Below, piece by piece: positions 1 through 8,991 of a stretch of DNA of 44,424 nucleotides. A program made the translations under genes and the position numbers. The notes beneath the pieces were generated by a model, which worked only from the letters and a program-made list of their open reading frames with translations, ran no database searches and was not told where the DNA came from. The stretch's first letter is position 1, and each line of letters starts with the position of its first letter. The DNA is taken from contig DATJBS010000080.1 in the NCBI GenBank assembly GCA_035515235.1, positions 1 through 44,424 on the forward strand, written 5' to 3'. Source of the stretch: JAMLHH01 sp035515235 (GTDB taxonomy: Bacteria > Bacteroidota > Bacteroidia > Chitinophagales > JADIYW01).

Positions 1-128
1 TGGGGGGATTCGCAAGCGATTTCAGAATGACATGAGTGTTTAATTACCACACGAAAGGATTCGTGCGGTAGCGACGGATTCTGAAACAAGTTTACAATGA
101 CTTGATCCTTTTTTTCTTGGCTCTGCCT

Positions 129-207
129 CGCGGCAGGGATAGAGGCTATAGCTCCGAAACGAAGTGGAGGACTACATGCCGAAAGCCCGTAAAGCCGCCC
201 AAATAAC
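129..207 (+). repeat. Structured intergenic repeat element, copy A
   Basis: One of three diverged copies of the same element in the window (others at 23290-23363 minus and 40541-40620 plus). Shared landmarks in order are GATAGA, a small variable hairpin (here CTCC...GGAG), GTGGA, GAAAGCCCG and CCCAAATAA. Sequence between the landmarks varies while their spacing holds, which suggests a conserved RNA or DNA structure. It lies at the 3' end of the PspC gene, in the opposite orientation. No function is known to me. Confidence 0.55.
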
Positions 208-237
208 AAAAAGAGACTACCTAAAATAGATAGCCTC
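207..237 (-). terminator. Rho-independent terminator of the PspC gene
   Basis: Read on the minus strand, a 9-bp stem (GAGGCTATC with GGTAGTCTC, two G-U pairs) closes a 7-base loop and is followed by five U residues. It sits 27 bases past the PspC stop codon, the expected place. Confidence 0.6.
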
Positions 238-263
238 TCGGTCTTTATGAAAAAGTTTGCGAC

Positions 264-2477
264 TTACTGTATCGCAGATACGCTGGATGTTCCACTTGTT
301 TTTACATCTATTGTTGGTTGACCTAAATAGCTTAATGTAGAAATGCCATTAAGGGAGCCTTTGATGCTTTTTGCTACATTCATTTCACAATTGGATGTGC
401 CGTCCACTTTGATTTTAAGAGTTTGGATGAGTAAGTTTCTGCCTTTTACACGACTCATGCCTTGGACTTTAATCGATGCGTCATTGATGGTAGAAGAACC
501 TTCTAATGCTGACAAACCTTCTACTTGAGCTTCGAGTTGTTGAATATTGTTATTGTTTAAGGAAAGAGTAGAATTACCTGAAACTTCTACTTTCATCAAA
601 TTTTGATTGAATCCACTTACGGTTGTTTTGGTCAGACCGTCTGTCTCGATACTCATTAAATCGGGAGTGTAAATTTTAACTTTAAAGTCTGGTCTTTTGT
701 TCATATTAAAATCTCCATTTTTCATATCAATTTTGACTTGATTGCCTTTAGAAGTGACATCGATATATTCAGTAGAGCTGGTTAAAATTTTTCTAGTTTC
801 GGAATAAATAATTTCTGTTTCTACAAACCCGTTGATTTTGATTTCGTTAAAGTTATTAGTAGGAGTGGCGTCTTCCCAACCTGCAGTGTAGTCATTCATC
901 GCTCCTGTGTTAAGAGCCACAAGTTTGCCACCTTCTAATGTCCAAGGAGTGCTTTCCATTCTGAAATAATTATCAGAATCGAAGTCTTTAATCATTGGTT
1001 TTTTGTTGATGATATGATCTGCATCTTTGAAAATAATTACTTTTCCTTCAGGAATATATAGGGTGATTTCATTGTTTTGAAGTCTATATTTAGCATTTTT
1101 ATTTTGGTTGGTGATATAATCATTAAAGACTAGGGTGTCTCCATTTCTATTGTATTCATACACAATATTTTGTGCGTTTTTTAGTGCAGATTGATCATTA
1201 GAGCCATTGGATTTGCGTTCTTCGAAAATATGTACATCTTGATCTGGACTTTGTGCAATATTTAATTTGACTGCGTTGTTGAAAATATCATTACCATCAA
1301 AGCTCCAATTGTTCCTTAATAAATTAATATTGACATCTGTAAAATTGATTTGTGAATCATTTTTCTCCGGATCGCTATAAGTAGTGATGTATAATGTATC
1401 ACTCAATTGTTGAGCTGAAATGGTTTCTTCATTGATGATTTTATTGGTTTTTGCAAACTGTCTGATGGTGTCAAATGAACCTAAGAATGTAATCAGTAAA
1501 GCTCCTAAGCCAAGTATTGCAAACGTGATGCTTGTCGTTCTATTGAGTGGTTTTCTGTTTTTTGAGAATAATTGAAAAGGTAATAATATTAAGAATACTG
1601 AGGTTACTACCATTAAAACGATGGAAGCTGCAATGGTGATATATCCTAAGATATTGCTTTCAAATAGTGAAGAAGTCGTCAAAGATGCTGTAGAAATCGT
1701 AGTGATTCCAGCTATGAAAATTCCTGACACTAAAGATATTGAAATGATCAATGTGATAATCAGTAGGAATGCTTTGATCAATCGAAGTAAAACTTTGAAG
1801 ATGTCCATGATGAAGTCTCCTATATTTTTACCTGCTTTTTTAATTCCTTCAGAGTTGTCTAAATTGTTGAGTGTATTGCTGACATTATTGAAGCCACCTT
1901 TGATGGTTTTTTCGATGTTTTCCAAATTGATAGGCTGACCTTTCATTTGAAGTTTTTCAGATGCAGTCAAAGCTTCTGGCATTAAAATCCACAGCACTAT
2001 ATAGACAATAAAACCGCTACCTAATCCAGCAATAATAGAGATTACAAAAAGTAATCTTATCCAAATCGGATCGTTGATTCCAAAATATTGGCTCAGTCCA
2101 GAACAAACTCCTGCAACGATAGTATGGTCGGAATCTCTAAATAATTTTTTATCCTGTTGGTCTTGAGTGGATTGAGTATAGGTTTTCTGATAAGTAGAAT
2201 CATCTTCGCTGACTTCATAATGTTCTTCTGGTCTACCTAGCGTTTGAATCACTCTATTCACTTGTTCGATAGTAATAATAGTCAGTGTGCTATTATTATT
2301 TTCTTGTAGGAATATTTCTGAAATTCTCGCTTCTATATCTGCCATGATTTCATCTCCACCTTCCTCTTTTTGATAAAGATTTTTGAGGGTTTTGAGATAA
2401 TCAGAAAGTACTTGAAAGGCATCTTCATTAATGTAGAATATTTGCCCGTATAGATTGATATTGAATGTTTTTTGCAT
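264..2477 (-). CDS. PspC-domain membrane protein with C-terminal DUF2807-type domain
   Basis: Envelope-stress type membrane protein. The N-terminal ~90 residues are a soluble region common in Bacteroidota PspC proteins. A PspC domain follows (LFRDSDHTIVAGVCSGLSQY, then two transmembrane helices ending VLWILMPEA), then about three more hydrophobic helices. The long C-terminal ~330-residue portion carries repetitive beta-rich sequence of the DUF2807 (GIN, adhesin-head-like) kind (VEVSGNSTLSL, VQGMSRVKG, VDGTSNCEMN). The open frame extends 17 codons upstream, but I prefer the ATG at 2477 (MQKTFNINLYGQIF), 10 bases after the PadR stop, because the longer version would overlap PadR and starts with unlikely residues. 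It is co-transcribed with PadR. Exact function is unknown; PadR-PspC pairs are common in this phylum. Confidence 0.85.
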   Translation of the reverse strand: MQKTFNINLYGQIFYINEDAFQVLSDYLKTLKNLYQKEEGGDEIMADIEARISEIFLQENNNSTLTIITIEQVNRVIQTLGRPEEHYEVSEDDSTYQKTYTQSTQDQQDKKLFRDSDHTIVAGVCSGLSQYFGINDPIWIRLLFVISIIAGLGSGFIVYIVLWILMPEALTASEKLQMKGQPINLENIEKTIKGGFNNVSNTLNNLDNSEGIKKAGKNIGDFIMDIFKVLLRLIKAFLLIITLIISISLVSGIFIAGITTISTASLTTSSLFESNILGYITIAASIVLMVVTSVFLILLPFQLFSKNRKPLNRTTSITFAILGLGALLITFLGSFDTIRQFAKTNKIINEETISAQQLSDTLYITTYSDPEKNDSQINFTDVNINLLRNNWSFDGNDIFNNAVKLNIAQSPDQDVHIFEERKSNGSNDQSALKNAQNIVYEYNRNGDTLVFNDYITNQNKNAKYRLQNNEITLYIPEGKVIIFKDADHIINKKPMIKDFDSDNYFRMESTPWTLEGGKLVALNTGAMNDYTAGWEDATPTNNFNEIKINGFVETEIIYSETRKILTSSTEYIDVTSKGNQVKIDMKNGDFNMNKRPDFKVKIYTPDLMSIETDGLTKTTVSGFNQNLMKVEVSGNSTLSLNNNNIQQLEAQVEGLSALEGSSTINDASIKVQGMSRVKGRNLLIQTLKIKVDGTSNCEMNVAKSIKGSLNGISTLSYLGQPTIDVKTSGTSSVSAIQ

Positions 2478-2487
2478 GTTGGTCGTT

Positions 2488-2835
2488 TTAAGAATTGTGA
2501 GATGGTTGTGTGGTTTTTCGAACAGCACTTTCTAGTTCTTTCCAAGTTTGTGATAATTCTATTATCGCAGATTTCCCTTGGTCGGTCAGTGTGAAATACT
2601 TGCGTGGTGGACCGGAACTAGATTCTTTCCATACATAGGCTAGTAAACCAGCATTTTTTAGTCTTGTCAATAATGGATATACTGTACCTTCTACCACCAA
2701 TAAATTGGCAGTTTTTAATTCTTCTAAAATATCTGAAGCATATACCTCGCCGTCAGAGATAATACCTAGAATACAGTATTCCAGTATGCCTTTCCGCATC
2801 TGAACTTTTGTATTTTCTATATTGATATTAGTCAT
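2488..2835 (-). CDS. PadR family transcriptional regulator
   Basis: A 115-residue winged-helix regulator. RKGILEYCILGIISDGEVYASDILEEL is the PadR N-terminal helix region, TVYPLLTRLKNAGLL is the recognition-helix segment, and GPPRKYFTLTDQGK is the wing. Length is typical of the short PadR subfamily. It is the first gene of a two-gene unit with the PspC protein, with a 10-base gap to the preferred PspC start, so it probably controls its own operon in response to an envelope signal. The ligand cannot be seen from sequence. Confidence 0.9.
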   Translation of the reverse strand: MTNINIENTKVQMRKGILEYCILGIISDGEVYASDILEELKTANLLVVEGTVYPLLTRLKNAGLLAYVWKESSSGPPRKYFTLTDQGKSAIIELSQTWKELESAVRKTTQPSHNS

Positions 2836-2974
2836 AAGTGTATTTTATTTTTTGTGAAACTATAAGTGTTGGACTTTATCTATCTCTAATAGGAGAGATG
2901 GAAGTGTGATGTGATTTTTTGAAATTTATGATCTTCATTTTTGATTAGTTTCTATTGCCTACAATCTTGTTATG

Positions 2975-3009
2975 CAAATATACGTACATTAAAAGGTATT
3001 ATGCAATAC
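2975..3009 (-). promoter_or_regulatory. Bacteroidota-type promoter for padR-pspC
   Basis: On the minus strand TATATTTG (2975-2982) is a perfect TANNTTTG -7 box, with a weak TTG-containing -33 region 19 bases upstream (3002-3009). The same stretch holds the dyad GTATT-ATGC-AATAC (2997-3010), a possible PadR operator overlapping the promoter. Start to ATG is about 135 bases. Confidence 0.45.
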
Positions 3010-3181
3010 ATAGTACTAAATAAATTTTGTTAAAAATTATAATTAATTGGAATTCAATAAATTATGTTGAATAATATTTTTGTAGAAAATAGATGTTTGC
3101 TAAATTTCTTTACTAAATCAGCTGAGAAATGAAACCAAGAGTTGAATACCTCGTACATATAGTTAATAAAAAACTAGTATT

Positions 3182-3361
3182 ATGAAAAACCAAGAAGAAA
3201 AATCATTCATCAGTAAAATCTTTCAAGCATTACTCATTAGTGTAATTGTTAGCGGTATTGTTTACATTATTAAAAGATTGTTAGATCCTAATGATACTTT
3301 GAAAGATGAAATCGTACACAAAGCAGAAGACATCAAAGCAGAAGTAAAAGATGCAGTGTAA
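3182..3361 (+). CDS. Small single-pass membrane protein (59 aa)
   Basis: A short frame with clear protein character: a charged start (MKNQEEKSFISKIFQ), one hydrophobic helix (ALLISVIVSGIVYII, residues ~16-30), then KRLL and a charged amphipathic tail (DEIVHKAEDIKAEVKDAV). Positive charges flank the helix on the C-terminal side. It lies alone between divergent padR and the threonine dehydratase gene. The tail resembles small Bacteroidota YtxH-like stress peptides, but I cannot assign a family. Confidence 0.6.
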   Translation: MKNQEEKSFISKIFQALLISVIVSGIVYIIKRLLDPNDTLKDEIVHKAEDIKAEVKDAV

Positions 3362-3453
3362 ATCACTGAAATCGAATAGTTATTGACAATTTACCACATC
3401 TAGCAATTTCTCTTAAATTTTAACCTTATAAGTGGGATGTTTGATTATTTTTG

Positions 3454-4725
3454 ATGAAAAATTCAATTTTGTCTAATTTTCCTACTTACGAAGGTATTTT
3501 ACGTGCAGCACAAGTCATTAAAGGGATAACAGCTGTTACTCCTTTACAATGGAGTGAAAATCAATCTGAAACTTTTCATGCAAATGTATTTTTGAAAAGA
3601 GAAGATTTGCAGATGGTAAGGTCTTATAAAATAAGAGGAGCTTATAATTTCATTTCTAATTTGTCTCAAGAAGATAGAGATAAAGGTGTTGTATGCTCCA
3701 GTGCAGGGAACCACGCTCAAGGTGTAGCTTATGCTTGCAACAAATTGAAGATAAAAGGTGTGATTTTTATGCCTGCCACAACTCCAAAACAAAAAGTTAG
3801 AGCAGTTCAAAGACTCGGTAAAGATTGGGTTAAAATTGAATTATCAGGAGATACTTATGATGATGCTAAAAATGCTTCTATTCAATATGTGATAGAAAGT
3901 GGTAGTGTCATGGTTTCTCCATTTGATGATCAATTGATTATTGAAGGTCAAGGAACTGTAGGTTTAGAAATTTCTGAACAATTAAAAGATATTCAACCAG
4001 ATTATTTCTTTGTGCCAGTAGGTGGCGGAGGTTTAATCAGTGGTTTATTGGTTTTCTTAAAAGAAAAATATCCTAACGCAAAGATTATTGCGGTGGAACC
4101 ATTAGGTGCTCCATCGCTTAAGTCTTCATTGGATGCAAATGAAATTGTCACTCTTAAAGAATTAGATAGTTTTATAGATGGTGCAGCTGTCAAACAAATC
4201 GGAAAACTTAATTTTGAAGTGATTCAGAAATATGGTATCGATGGAATGGTCAATGTTCCTGAAGGCGCTGTATGTACAACTATCTTGCAGTTATATAATA
4301 GAGAAGCTATCGTAGCTGAACCTGCAGGAGCTCTATCTGTAGCTGCTTTGAATTTTTACAAAGAAGAGATCAAGGGCAAAAATGTAGTTTGTATCCTAAG
4401 TGGTGGAAATAACGATATTGAAAGAATGCCAGACATCAAAGAGCGTTCTTTAATTTACGAAGGTTTGAAGCATTATTTCATGGTGTCCTTTCCTCAGCGT
4501 TCTGGAGCATTGAAAGAGTTTGTCAATGATATTTTAGGTCCAGATGACGATATCACTTCATTTACTTATACCAAAAAGAATAACAAAGAAAGTGGTCCTG
4601 CTTTAGTCGGAATTGAATTAAGACAAAAAGAAGATTACGAACCGTTATTGAAAAGAATGGAAGGTTTTGGCGGTAAGTGTATTTTGATTAACGAAGATCC
4701 TTTATTGTTTAATTTGTTGATTTAA
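3454..4725 (+). CDS. ilvA: Threonine dehydratase (threonine ammonia-lyase)
   Basis: PLP enzyme converting L-threonine to 2-oxobutanoate and ammonia, the first step of isoleucine synthesis. The PLP lysine is K59 in VRSYKIRGAYN; SSAGNHAQGVA, the glycine-rich PVGGGGLISG phosphate-binding loop and CILSGGNNDIERM are all present. The last ~90 residues form a single ACT-like regulatory domain (HYFMVSFPQRSGALKEFVNDILG), the usual IlvA form of about 420 residues. I take the ATG at 3454; a TTG lies one codon earlier. No other ilv gene is nearby, so it looks monocistronic. Confidence 0.92.
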   Translation: MKNSILSNFPTYEGILRAAQVIKGITAVTPLQWSENQSETFHANVFLKREDLQMVRSYKIRGAYNFISNLSQEDRDKGVVCSSAGNHAQGVAYACNKLKIKGVIFMPATTPKQKVRAVQRLGKDWVKIELSGDTYDDAKNASIQYVIESGSVMVSPFDDQLIIEGQGTVGLEISEQLKDIQPDYFFVPVGGGGLISGLLVFLKEKYPNAKIIAVEPLGAPSLKSSLDANEIVTLKELDSFIDGAAVKQIGKLNFEVIQKYGIDGMVNVPEGAVCTTILQLYNREAIVAEPAGALSVAALNFYKEEIKGKNVVCILSGGNNDIERMPDIKERSLIYEGLKHYFMVSFPQRSGALKEFVNDILGPDDDITSFTYTKKNNKESGPALVGIELRQKEDYEPLLKRMEGFGGKCILINEDPLLFNLLI

Positions 4726-4773
4726 AAGTCTCAAAGTCCCGTATTTAAGAAACCAATATCGTTAAATAGAAAA

Positions 4774-5072
4774 ATGTCATTCTGACTAAGGTGGTCACTG
4801 AGCAACGTCGAAGTGAAGAATCTCTGATACTCAGGTTTACAGTGAGCATGTCGAACTGCACTCGAAGTATCAAAAACATTGTAATTAAGAAATCCTTCAC
4901 TTCGACAGGCTCAGTGACCGCATTCCACTAACGTTACTTTCAGGATGAAAACAATGCTTAACTTTAAGACATTGACTGTGATTGTCTCGGGCATCAAGAG
5001 TGATAGTCATTAAGTAAAGTGGCTTCGAGACAGTTCGTCATGCTCACTACATCTTTACATTTAGGATGACAT
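4774..5072 (+). repeat. Intergenic repeat cluster bounded by GTCATTCTGA/AGGATGAC
   Basis: The ~410-base gap between ilvA and the sensor genes is mostly repeats. It begins GTCATTCTGA and ends AGGATGAC, the same terminal motif seen elsewhere in the window. Inside, GGTCACTGAGC...TCGAAGTGAA (from 4793) is repeated in inverted form at 4896-4919 (TTCACTTCGA...GCTCAGTGACC). About 55 bases from 4776 match the minus strand of 24146-24201. No open frame of interest is seen. Confidence 0.6.
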
Positions 5073-5137
5073 TCGTAATTATCTTAATAGTTATAGAATA
5101 AAACCATTTGGCACTTCTTTCTTATATTGCAGTGCCA

Positions 5138-7102
5138 ATGACAAGATGGATTGAAATATTTTGTATTGCCTTGTTACAGTGTTTGATACTGTTTCAAGGC
5201 AATGCTTTTTCTGAGAGTTTTGATACTCTAATTGTCAATGACGATTTTAAAGAAGCTAATCTAAGTAAGTACGTTCGTTACCTTAATGATAGCACCAATC
5301 AGATGGAATTGTCGGACTATTTGGAAGCGACATCGCCAACAGAAGCGACATTAAAAGTCAATTACAAGAATGAAGTTTATGCAGGTTATGGTCAAAATCA
5401 ATATTGGTTTCAGTTTCATTTACTCAGTGAATTATCTAATGAAAAAACGTTTTTCCTAAATTTTGCTTATCCCAATGTAGATCATTTCATTGTTTATCAA
5501 AGAGTTGAAGTTAATGGTAAAGATTCTATTTTTCAGATAGCAGAAATGGGAGATGATTTTTTAGGAGGCAATAAATTACTCACCCACCGGAATTATATCA
5601 TCCCTGTAAATATCCAAGCTCATCAACAAGTAGACTTTATTTTACAAGTCAAAAAGCAATGGGAGCCAGTCAATTTCCCATTATTTCTTACAGATGAATA
5701 CTCTCTTGTCAGAAGAACAAATAACGACAATCTCTTTTTAGGCGTTACTCTAGGAGTTCAGTTACTATTTTCTTTGACCTTAGTTTCTTTATTCTTTTTT
5801 ACAAGGAATTCTTTCTTCATACTTTATCTCATTCTCAATATCTTCAGCATATTTTACTTATTGAGTGATACAGGTATTGGTTTGCAATATATTTGGCCAT
5901 CAATAGCGATTATTCAAAAAGTATTGACTTATATCTTATCTATAGGCATCATCTTAATGCACATCACTTTTGTGAGATTGTTTTTTAGAACTTCCTTGCA
6001 TCTCGTTCGATTCAATCAATTTCTATTAGCGCTTTTGTATATGCTGATAGGCGCTATAGTTCTATTGGTGACATTTGTGTTAATTTTTCCGACTTCCAAT
6101 TTACCTTATCAGATAGGATATATTATTCTGAATAGTATTTATTTGGGATATGGAATGATTATCCTCACCTTATGTTTATTTACTTTAGTACAAATTAGAC
6201 GGAAAGAAATTATATGGATCACTATTGTAGTCATTATACAATATGCTAATTGGATCATACAGTTTTTAGTGAGAGGAACAGTTTTTCCTTTTGTGTTGAA
6301 GAGATTTAGTATTTACGATTGGAATTTTTTCCCAAGTCATATTTCTACGCCACATATTTCAATCTTATTAATTTTATTAGAAATTTTAGTGGTTACAATA
6401 ATTTTAGCTATAAGTTTTTACACTTTTATTAAGGACAATTCTTCGGGACATTATAAGTTGCTGATGATGAGTAGAAATACCATTAATGCATATATTGAAG
6501 GACAGGAAAAAGAACGAGTTAAATTGACAGAAAGGATCAATGAAGGCATCGGTCAAGATGTAGAAATGCTGGGAGAGCAAATCAAACAAACTGTTTTACA
6601 AATTCAAGATGAAGAATTAAAGGTTAAACTTAAAGCTATAAGTGATGAGGTTCAATCTATTCATAATGAGATAGATAAGATTACTACTGATTTTGTGCCT
6701 TCTGAATATTTTAATAAAAGTTTTTACGATTCTGTCAAAAGTATTTTTAGTCCATTAAGCACTAAAGACATTCAAATAAAATATCAATTAGCATATCCTG
6801 CACCGTTTATTAATGACTTTAGTAAGGTAAATGTTTGCAGAATTCTACAAGAAATTGTTGGAAATATTAGTAAGCATTCGAATGCTACTCTCGTTCAGGT
6901 TAAAATTTATTACAATAAAAATCTGATCATTCAAGTGGTAGATGACGGGGTGGGTTTTGATATGGAAGAAACCAAAGGTGGAATTGGGCTGATCAATATT
7001 CAATCTCGAGTAAAAGGAATGAATGGAGAAATAGAAATTGAACCTACGAAAGATAAAGGAACTCGTATTGTATTTAAAATACCATTGAAAGATTTGAAAT
7101 GA
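5138..7102 (+). CDS. 7TM-DISM sensor kinase-like protein with intact ATPase but no phospho-accepting His
   Basis: Membrane sensor. A signal peptide (MTRWIEIFCIALLQCLILFQGNAFS) is followed by a periplasmic 7TMR-DISM extracellular domain (to residue ~195), seven transmembrane helices (~200-430), then a HisKA_3-like dimerisation segment and a HATPase domain. At the H-box, where relatives read EELHDG, this protein reads TERINEG, so the histidine is N468 (AAT at 6539). The ATPase is intact: N-box EIVGNISKH, G1 DDGVGFD (D602-D603-G604), G2 GGIGLINIQSR. I start at the ATG at 5138 because it begins the signal peptide; a TTG lies 10 codons earlier. The stop overlaps the next gene's start by four bases (ATGA), so the two proteins are translationally coupled. 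It cannot autophosphorylate in the normal way. Confidence 0.85.
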   Translation: MTRWIEIFCIALLQCLILFQGNAFSESFDTLIVNDDFKEANLSKYVRYLNDSTNQMELSDYLEATSPTEATLKVNYKNEVYAGYGQNQYWFQFHLLSELSNEKTFFLNFAYPNVDHFIVYQRVEVNGKDSIFQIAEMGDDFLGGNKLLTHRNYIIPVNIQAHQQVDFILQVKKQWEPVNFPLFLTDEYSLVRRTNNDNLFLGVTLGVQLLFSLTLVSLFFFTRNSFFILYLILNIFSIFYLLSDTGIGLQYIWPSIAIIQKVLTYILSIGIILMHITFVRLFFRTSLHLVRFNQFLLALLYMLIGAIVLLVTFVLIFPTSNLPYQIGYIILNSIYLGYGMIILTLCLFTLVQIRRKEIIWITIVVIIQYANWIIQFLVRGTVFPFVLKRFSIYDWNFFPSHISTPHISILLILLEILVVTIILAISFYTFIKDNSSGHYKLLMMSRNTINAYIEGQEKERVKLTERINEGIGQDVEMLGEQIKQTVLQIQDEELKVKLKAISDEVQSIHNEIDKITTDFVPSEYFNKSFYDSVKSIFSPLSTKDIQIKYQLAYPAPFINDFSKVNVCRILQEIVGNISKHSNATLVQVKIYYNKNLIIQVVDDGVGFDMEETKGGIGLINIQSRVKGMNGEIEIEPTKDKGTRIVFKIPLKDLK

Positions 7103-8979
7103 TGAGGCTTCTATCCATATTATGTCTTTTAGTTCTATCTCTTTCATTGAAGGCAGAAACATTCAATTTTGACGAAAAATTTATTGTGGCTGAAGGAATG
7201 GATAATATTGAATATTATCTTTCGACTGATACCGAAATAAGCCCACAAGAGCGATACTTTCAAATGAAAAACTCCAAAATTGAGAAAGTGAAACAGTATT
7301 TGTTTTTCACTACAAGGTCTCAAAAATGGTTGTTTTTTAAAGTGTATAATCCTCAAGAGGTACCTTTTGAATTTTTGGTAGAAATGGGAAATTTCGGCTT
7401 GAATCAAGCAGATTACTATATTTTTCAGAATGATGCTATTATCGACAGTGGGACAGTAGCCACTAGAGGTGGATTGAAAACTAGTGAATATTATGATAGA
7501 AATATTGTCATACCGTATACTGCACAGCCTCAGAAAGAATATACTTTTTTAATCAGTATACAGACAAATGCGCCGATTTTTGACATGCCTTTGGTCATTT
7601 GGAAAAAGCAAAATAAATATGTCATCAGCCAAGGTATTGAGCTCGGTAGAGGTCTATTTTATGGTGTTTTATTATTTTTTGTCACTATTACAGGATTGAT
7701 TGTCTTTTTGATTAGAGATAAAAGTAATATTTACTATTGGCTGTATTTGTTATCAGGAAGTATGTTGCTCTTTTTGAAAAGTGGAATCCCATTAGAAGTC
7801 TTTTGGCCGGGTAGAAGTTATTTAGATTTTATCATGAGAAATTTCTTCTTGTATTTCTATTTGTTAGTGACTTTGAAATTTTTGAAAGAATTTTTGTCTT
7901 CAAGAATTCAAAGCGGTTGGCATACGACTATTCTGGACATATTCATGGTTTTGGGTTTAGCGTTATTGATACTTTATATCCCTACGACATTCTTGAATGT
8001 TATCTTACAAGATACTTTGCTGATTGTACAAACAGTTTATATCAATATCACTAACTTATTGGTTTTGATATTGTTATTCTGGTCATTGCCAAAAGTGAAA
8101 GATAAAGTAGCTTTGACGATTTCCTTATTATACTATTTCTTATTTAGTGCTTATCTTTTTAATCCATTCATTGAATTTGGTTTTTGGACTGGAAAATTGG
8201 TAGGTCATTTTCTGTTGTATACTGGTGGATTTATTATTAGTTTATTGCTCTTGACTTTGACTTCTTTGAGGATGCGGTCAGTAATTATTCGTAATCAAGA
8301 AATGAAGTATGAACTAAGAAATTTGAATAAAATTTATAGCCATTCCTTAGTAGAAGGTCAGGAAAAGCAACGTAAACGTGTAGCCGAAGAATTACATGAT
8401 GGGATTGGTGCTTTACTGTCTGCAATGAAAATGAAGATTTCAGCATTGAAAATTCAAATGACTGATTCGAGCGAAATCGAGCTGATTGATAGAGTTTTAG
8501 ATAATCTAGATGAAAGCACGCACCAAGTGAGAGAGATGTCACATGAGCTGATGCCACCTACTTTAAAACGATATGGTTTGGAGGCTGCATTAGTAGATAT
8601 GTCTCAAAAATATCAAATGGAATATCCCATTAAATTAAGTGTGAAAGTTAATTTGAAGAAAAATCAATTGGATCTTATTAGTGAAACCATCATTTATAGA
8701 TTGATGCATCAATTATTTGAAACTCTAGTACATGGACATACTAAGAAAGCAGATATCCGAATTGTAGTTTTACCTTCCGTTTCTATGGCTACAATCCAAG
8801 TAAAATATTCTGGCGGTACTCCTGTAGGTCAAAATAATACCAGTGAATTCATAGATTTAAAAGCCTTGATAGATCTATTGCAAGGGAAAATTGAATTTAT
8901 GATGAGTAGTATTTGGGACGACGAATTAAATATTGAAATCCCTATCCGAGTTTCGGAAGATTTTGAAGTAGAGAAGTAA
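7099..8979 (+). CDS. 7TM-DISM sensor kinase-like protein with intact H-box but degenerate ATPase
   Basis: Same architecture as its upstream partner: signal peptide (LLSILCLLVLSLSLKAET), DISM extracellular domain, seven transmembrane helices (~residues 180-395), HisKA_3 and a C-terminal HATPase-sized region. The H-box is canonical (RKRVAEELHDGIGALLSAMK, H433, CAT at 8395), followed by REMSHELMPPTLKRYGLEAAL. The ATPase region has lost its motifs: the N-box position reads HQLFETLVHGH with no metal-binding Asn in the usual place, the G1 site reads VKYSGGTPVGQ in place of DxGxG, and no G2 glycine motif is visible. The two defects are complementary, so a heterodimer could work as one kinase. No response regulator gene is adjacent. 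The stop lies 12 bases from the convergent UbiA gene. Confidence 0.85.
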   Translation: MMRLLSILCLLVLSLSLKAETFNFDEKFIVAEGMDNIEYYLSTDTEISPQERYFQMKNSKIEKVKQYLFFTTRSQKWLFFKVYNPQEVPFEFLVEMGNFGLNQADYYIFQNDAIIDSGTVATRGGLKTSEYYDRNIVIPYTAQPQKEYTFLISIQTNAPIFDMPLVIWKKQNKYVISQGIELGRGLFYGVLLFFVTITGLIVFLIRDKSNIYYWLYLLSGSMLLFLKSGIPLEVFWPGRSYLDFIMRNFFLYFYLLVTLKFLKEFLSSRIQSGWHTTILDIFMVLGLALLILYIPTTFLNVILQDTLLIVQTVYINITNLLVLILLFWSLPKVKDKVALTISLLYYFLFSAYLFNPFIEFGFWTGKLVGHFLLYTGGFIISLLLLTLTSLRMRSVIIRNQEMKYELRNLNKIYSHSLVEGQEKQRKRVAEELHDGIGALLSAMKMKISALKIQMTDSSEIELIDRVLDNLDESTHQVREMSHELMPPTLKRYGLEAALVDMSQKYQMEYPIKLSVKVNLKKNQLDLISETIIYRLMHQLFETLVHGHTKKADIRIVVLPSVSMATIQVKYSGGTPVGQNNTSEFIDLKALIDLLQGKIEFMMSSIWDDELNIEIPIRVSEDFEVEK

Positions 8980-8991
8980 GAGAGTAGTTGC

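Noticed and set aside
343..528. Plus-strand frames inside the PspC gene region
   Set aside because: Antisense shadows without protein motifs; the minus-strand gene explains the region.
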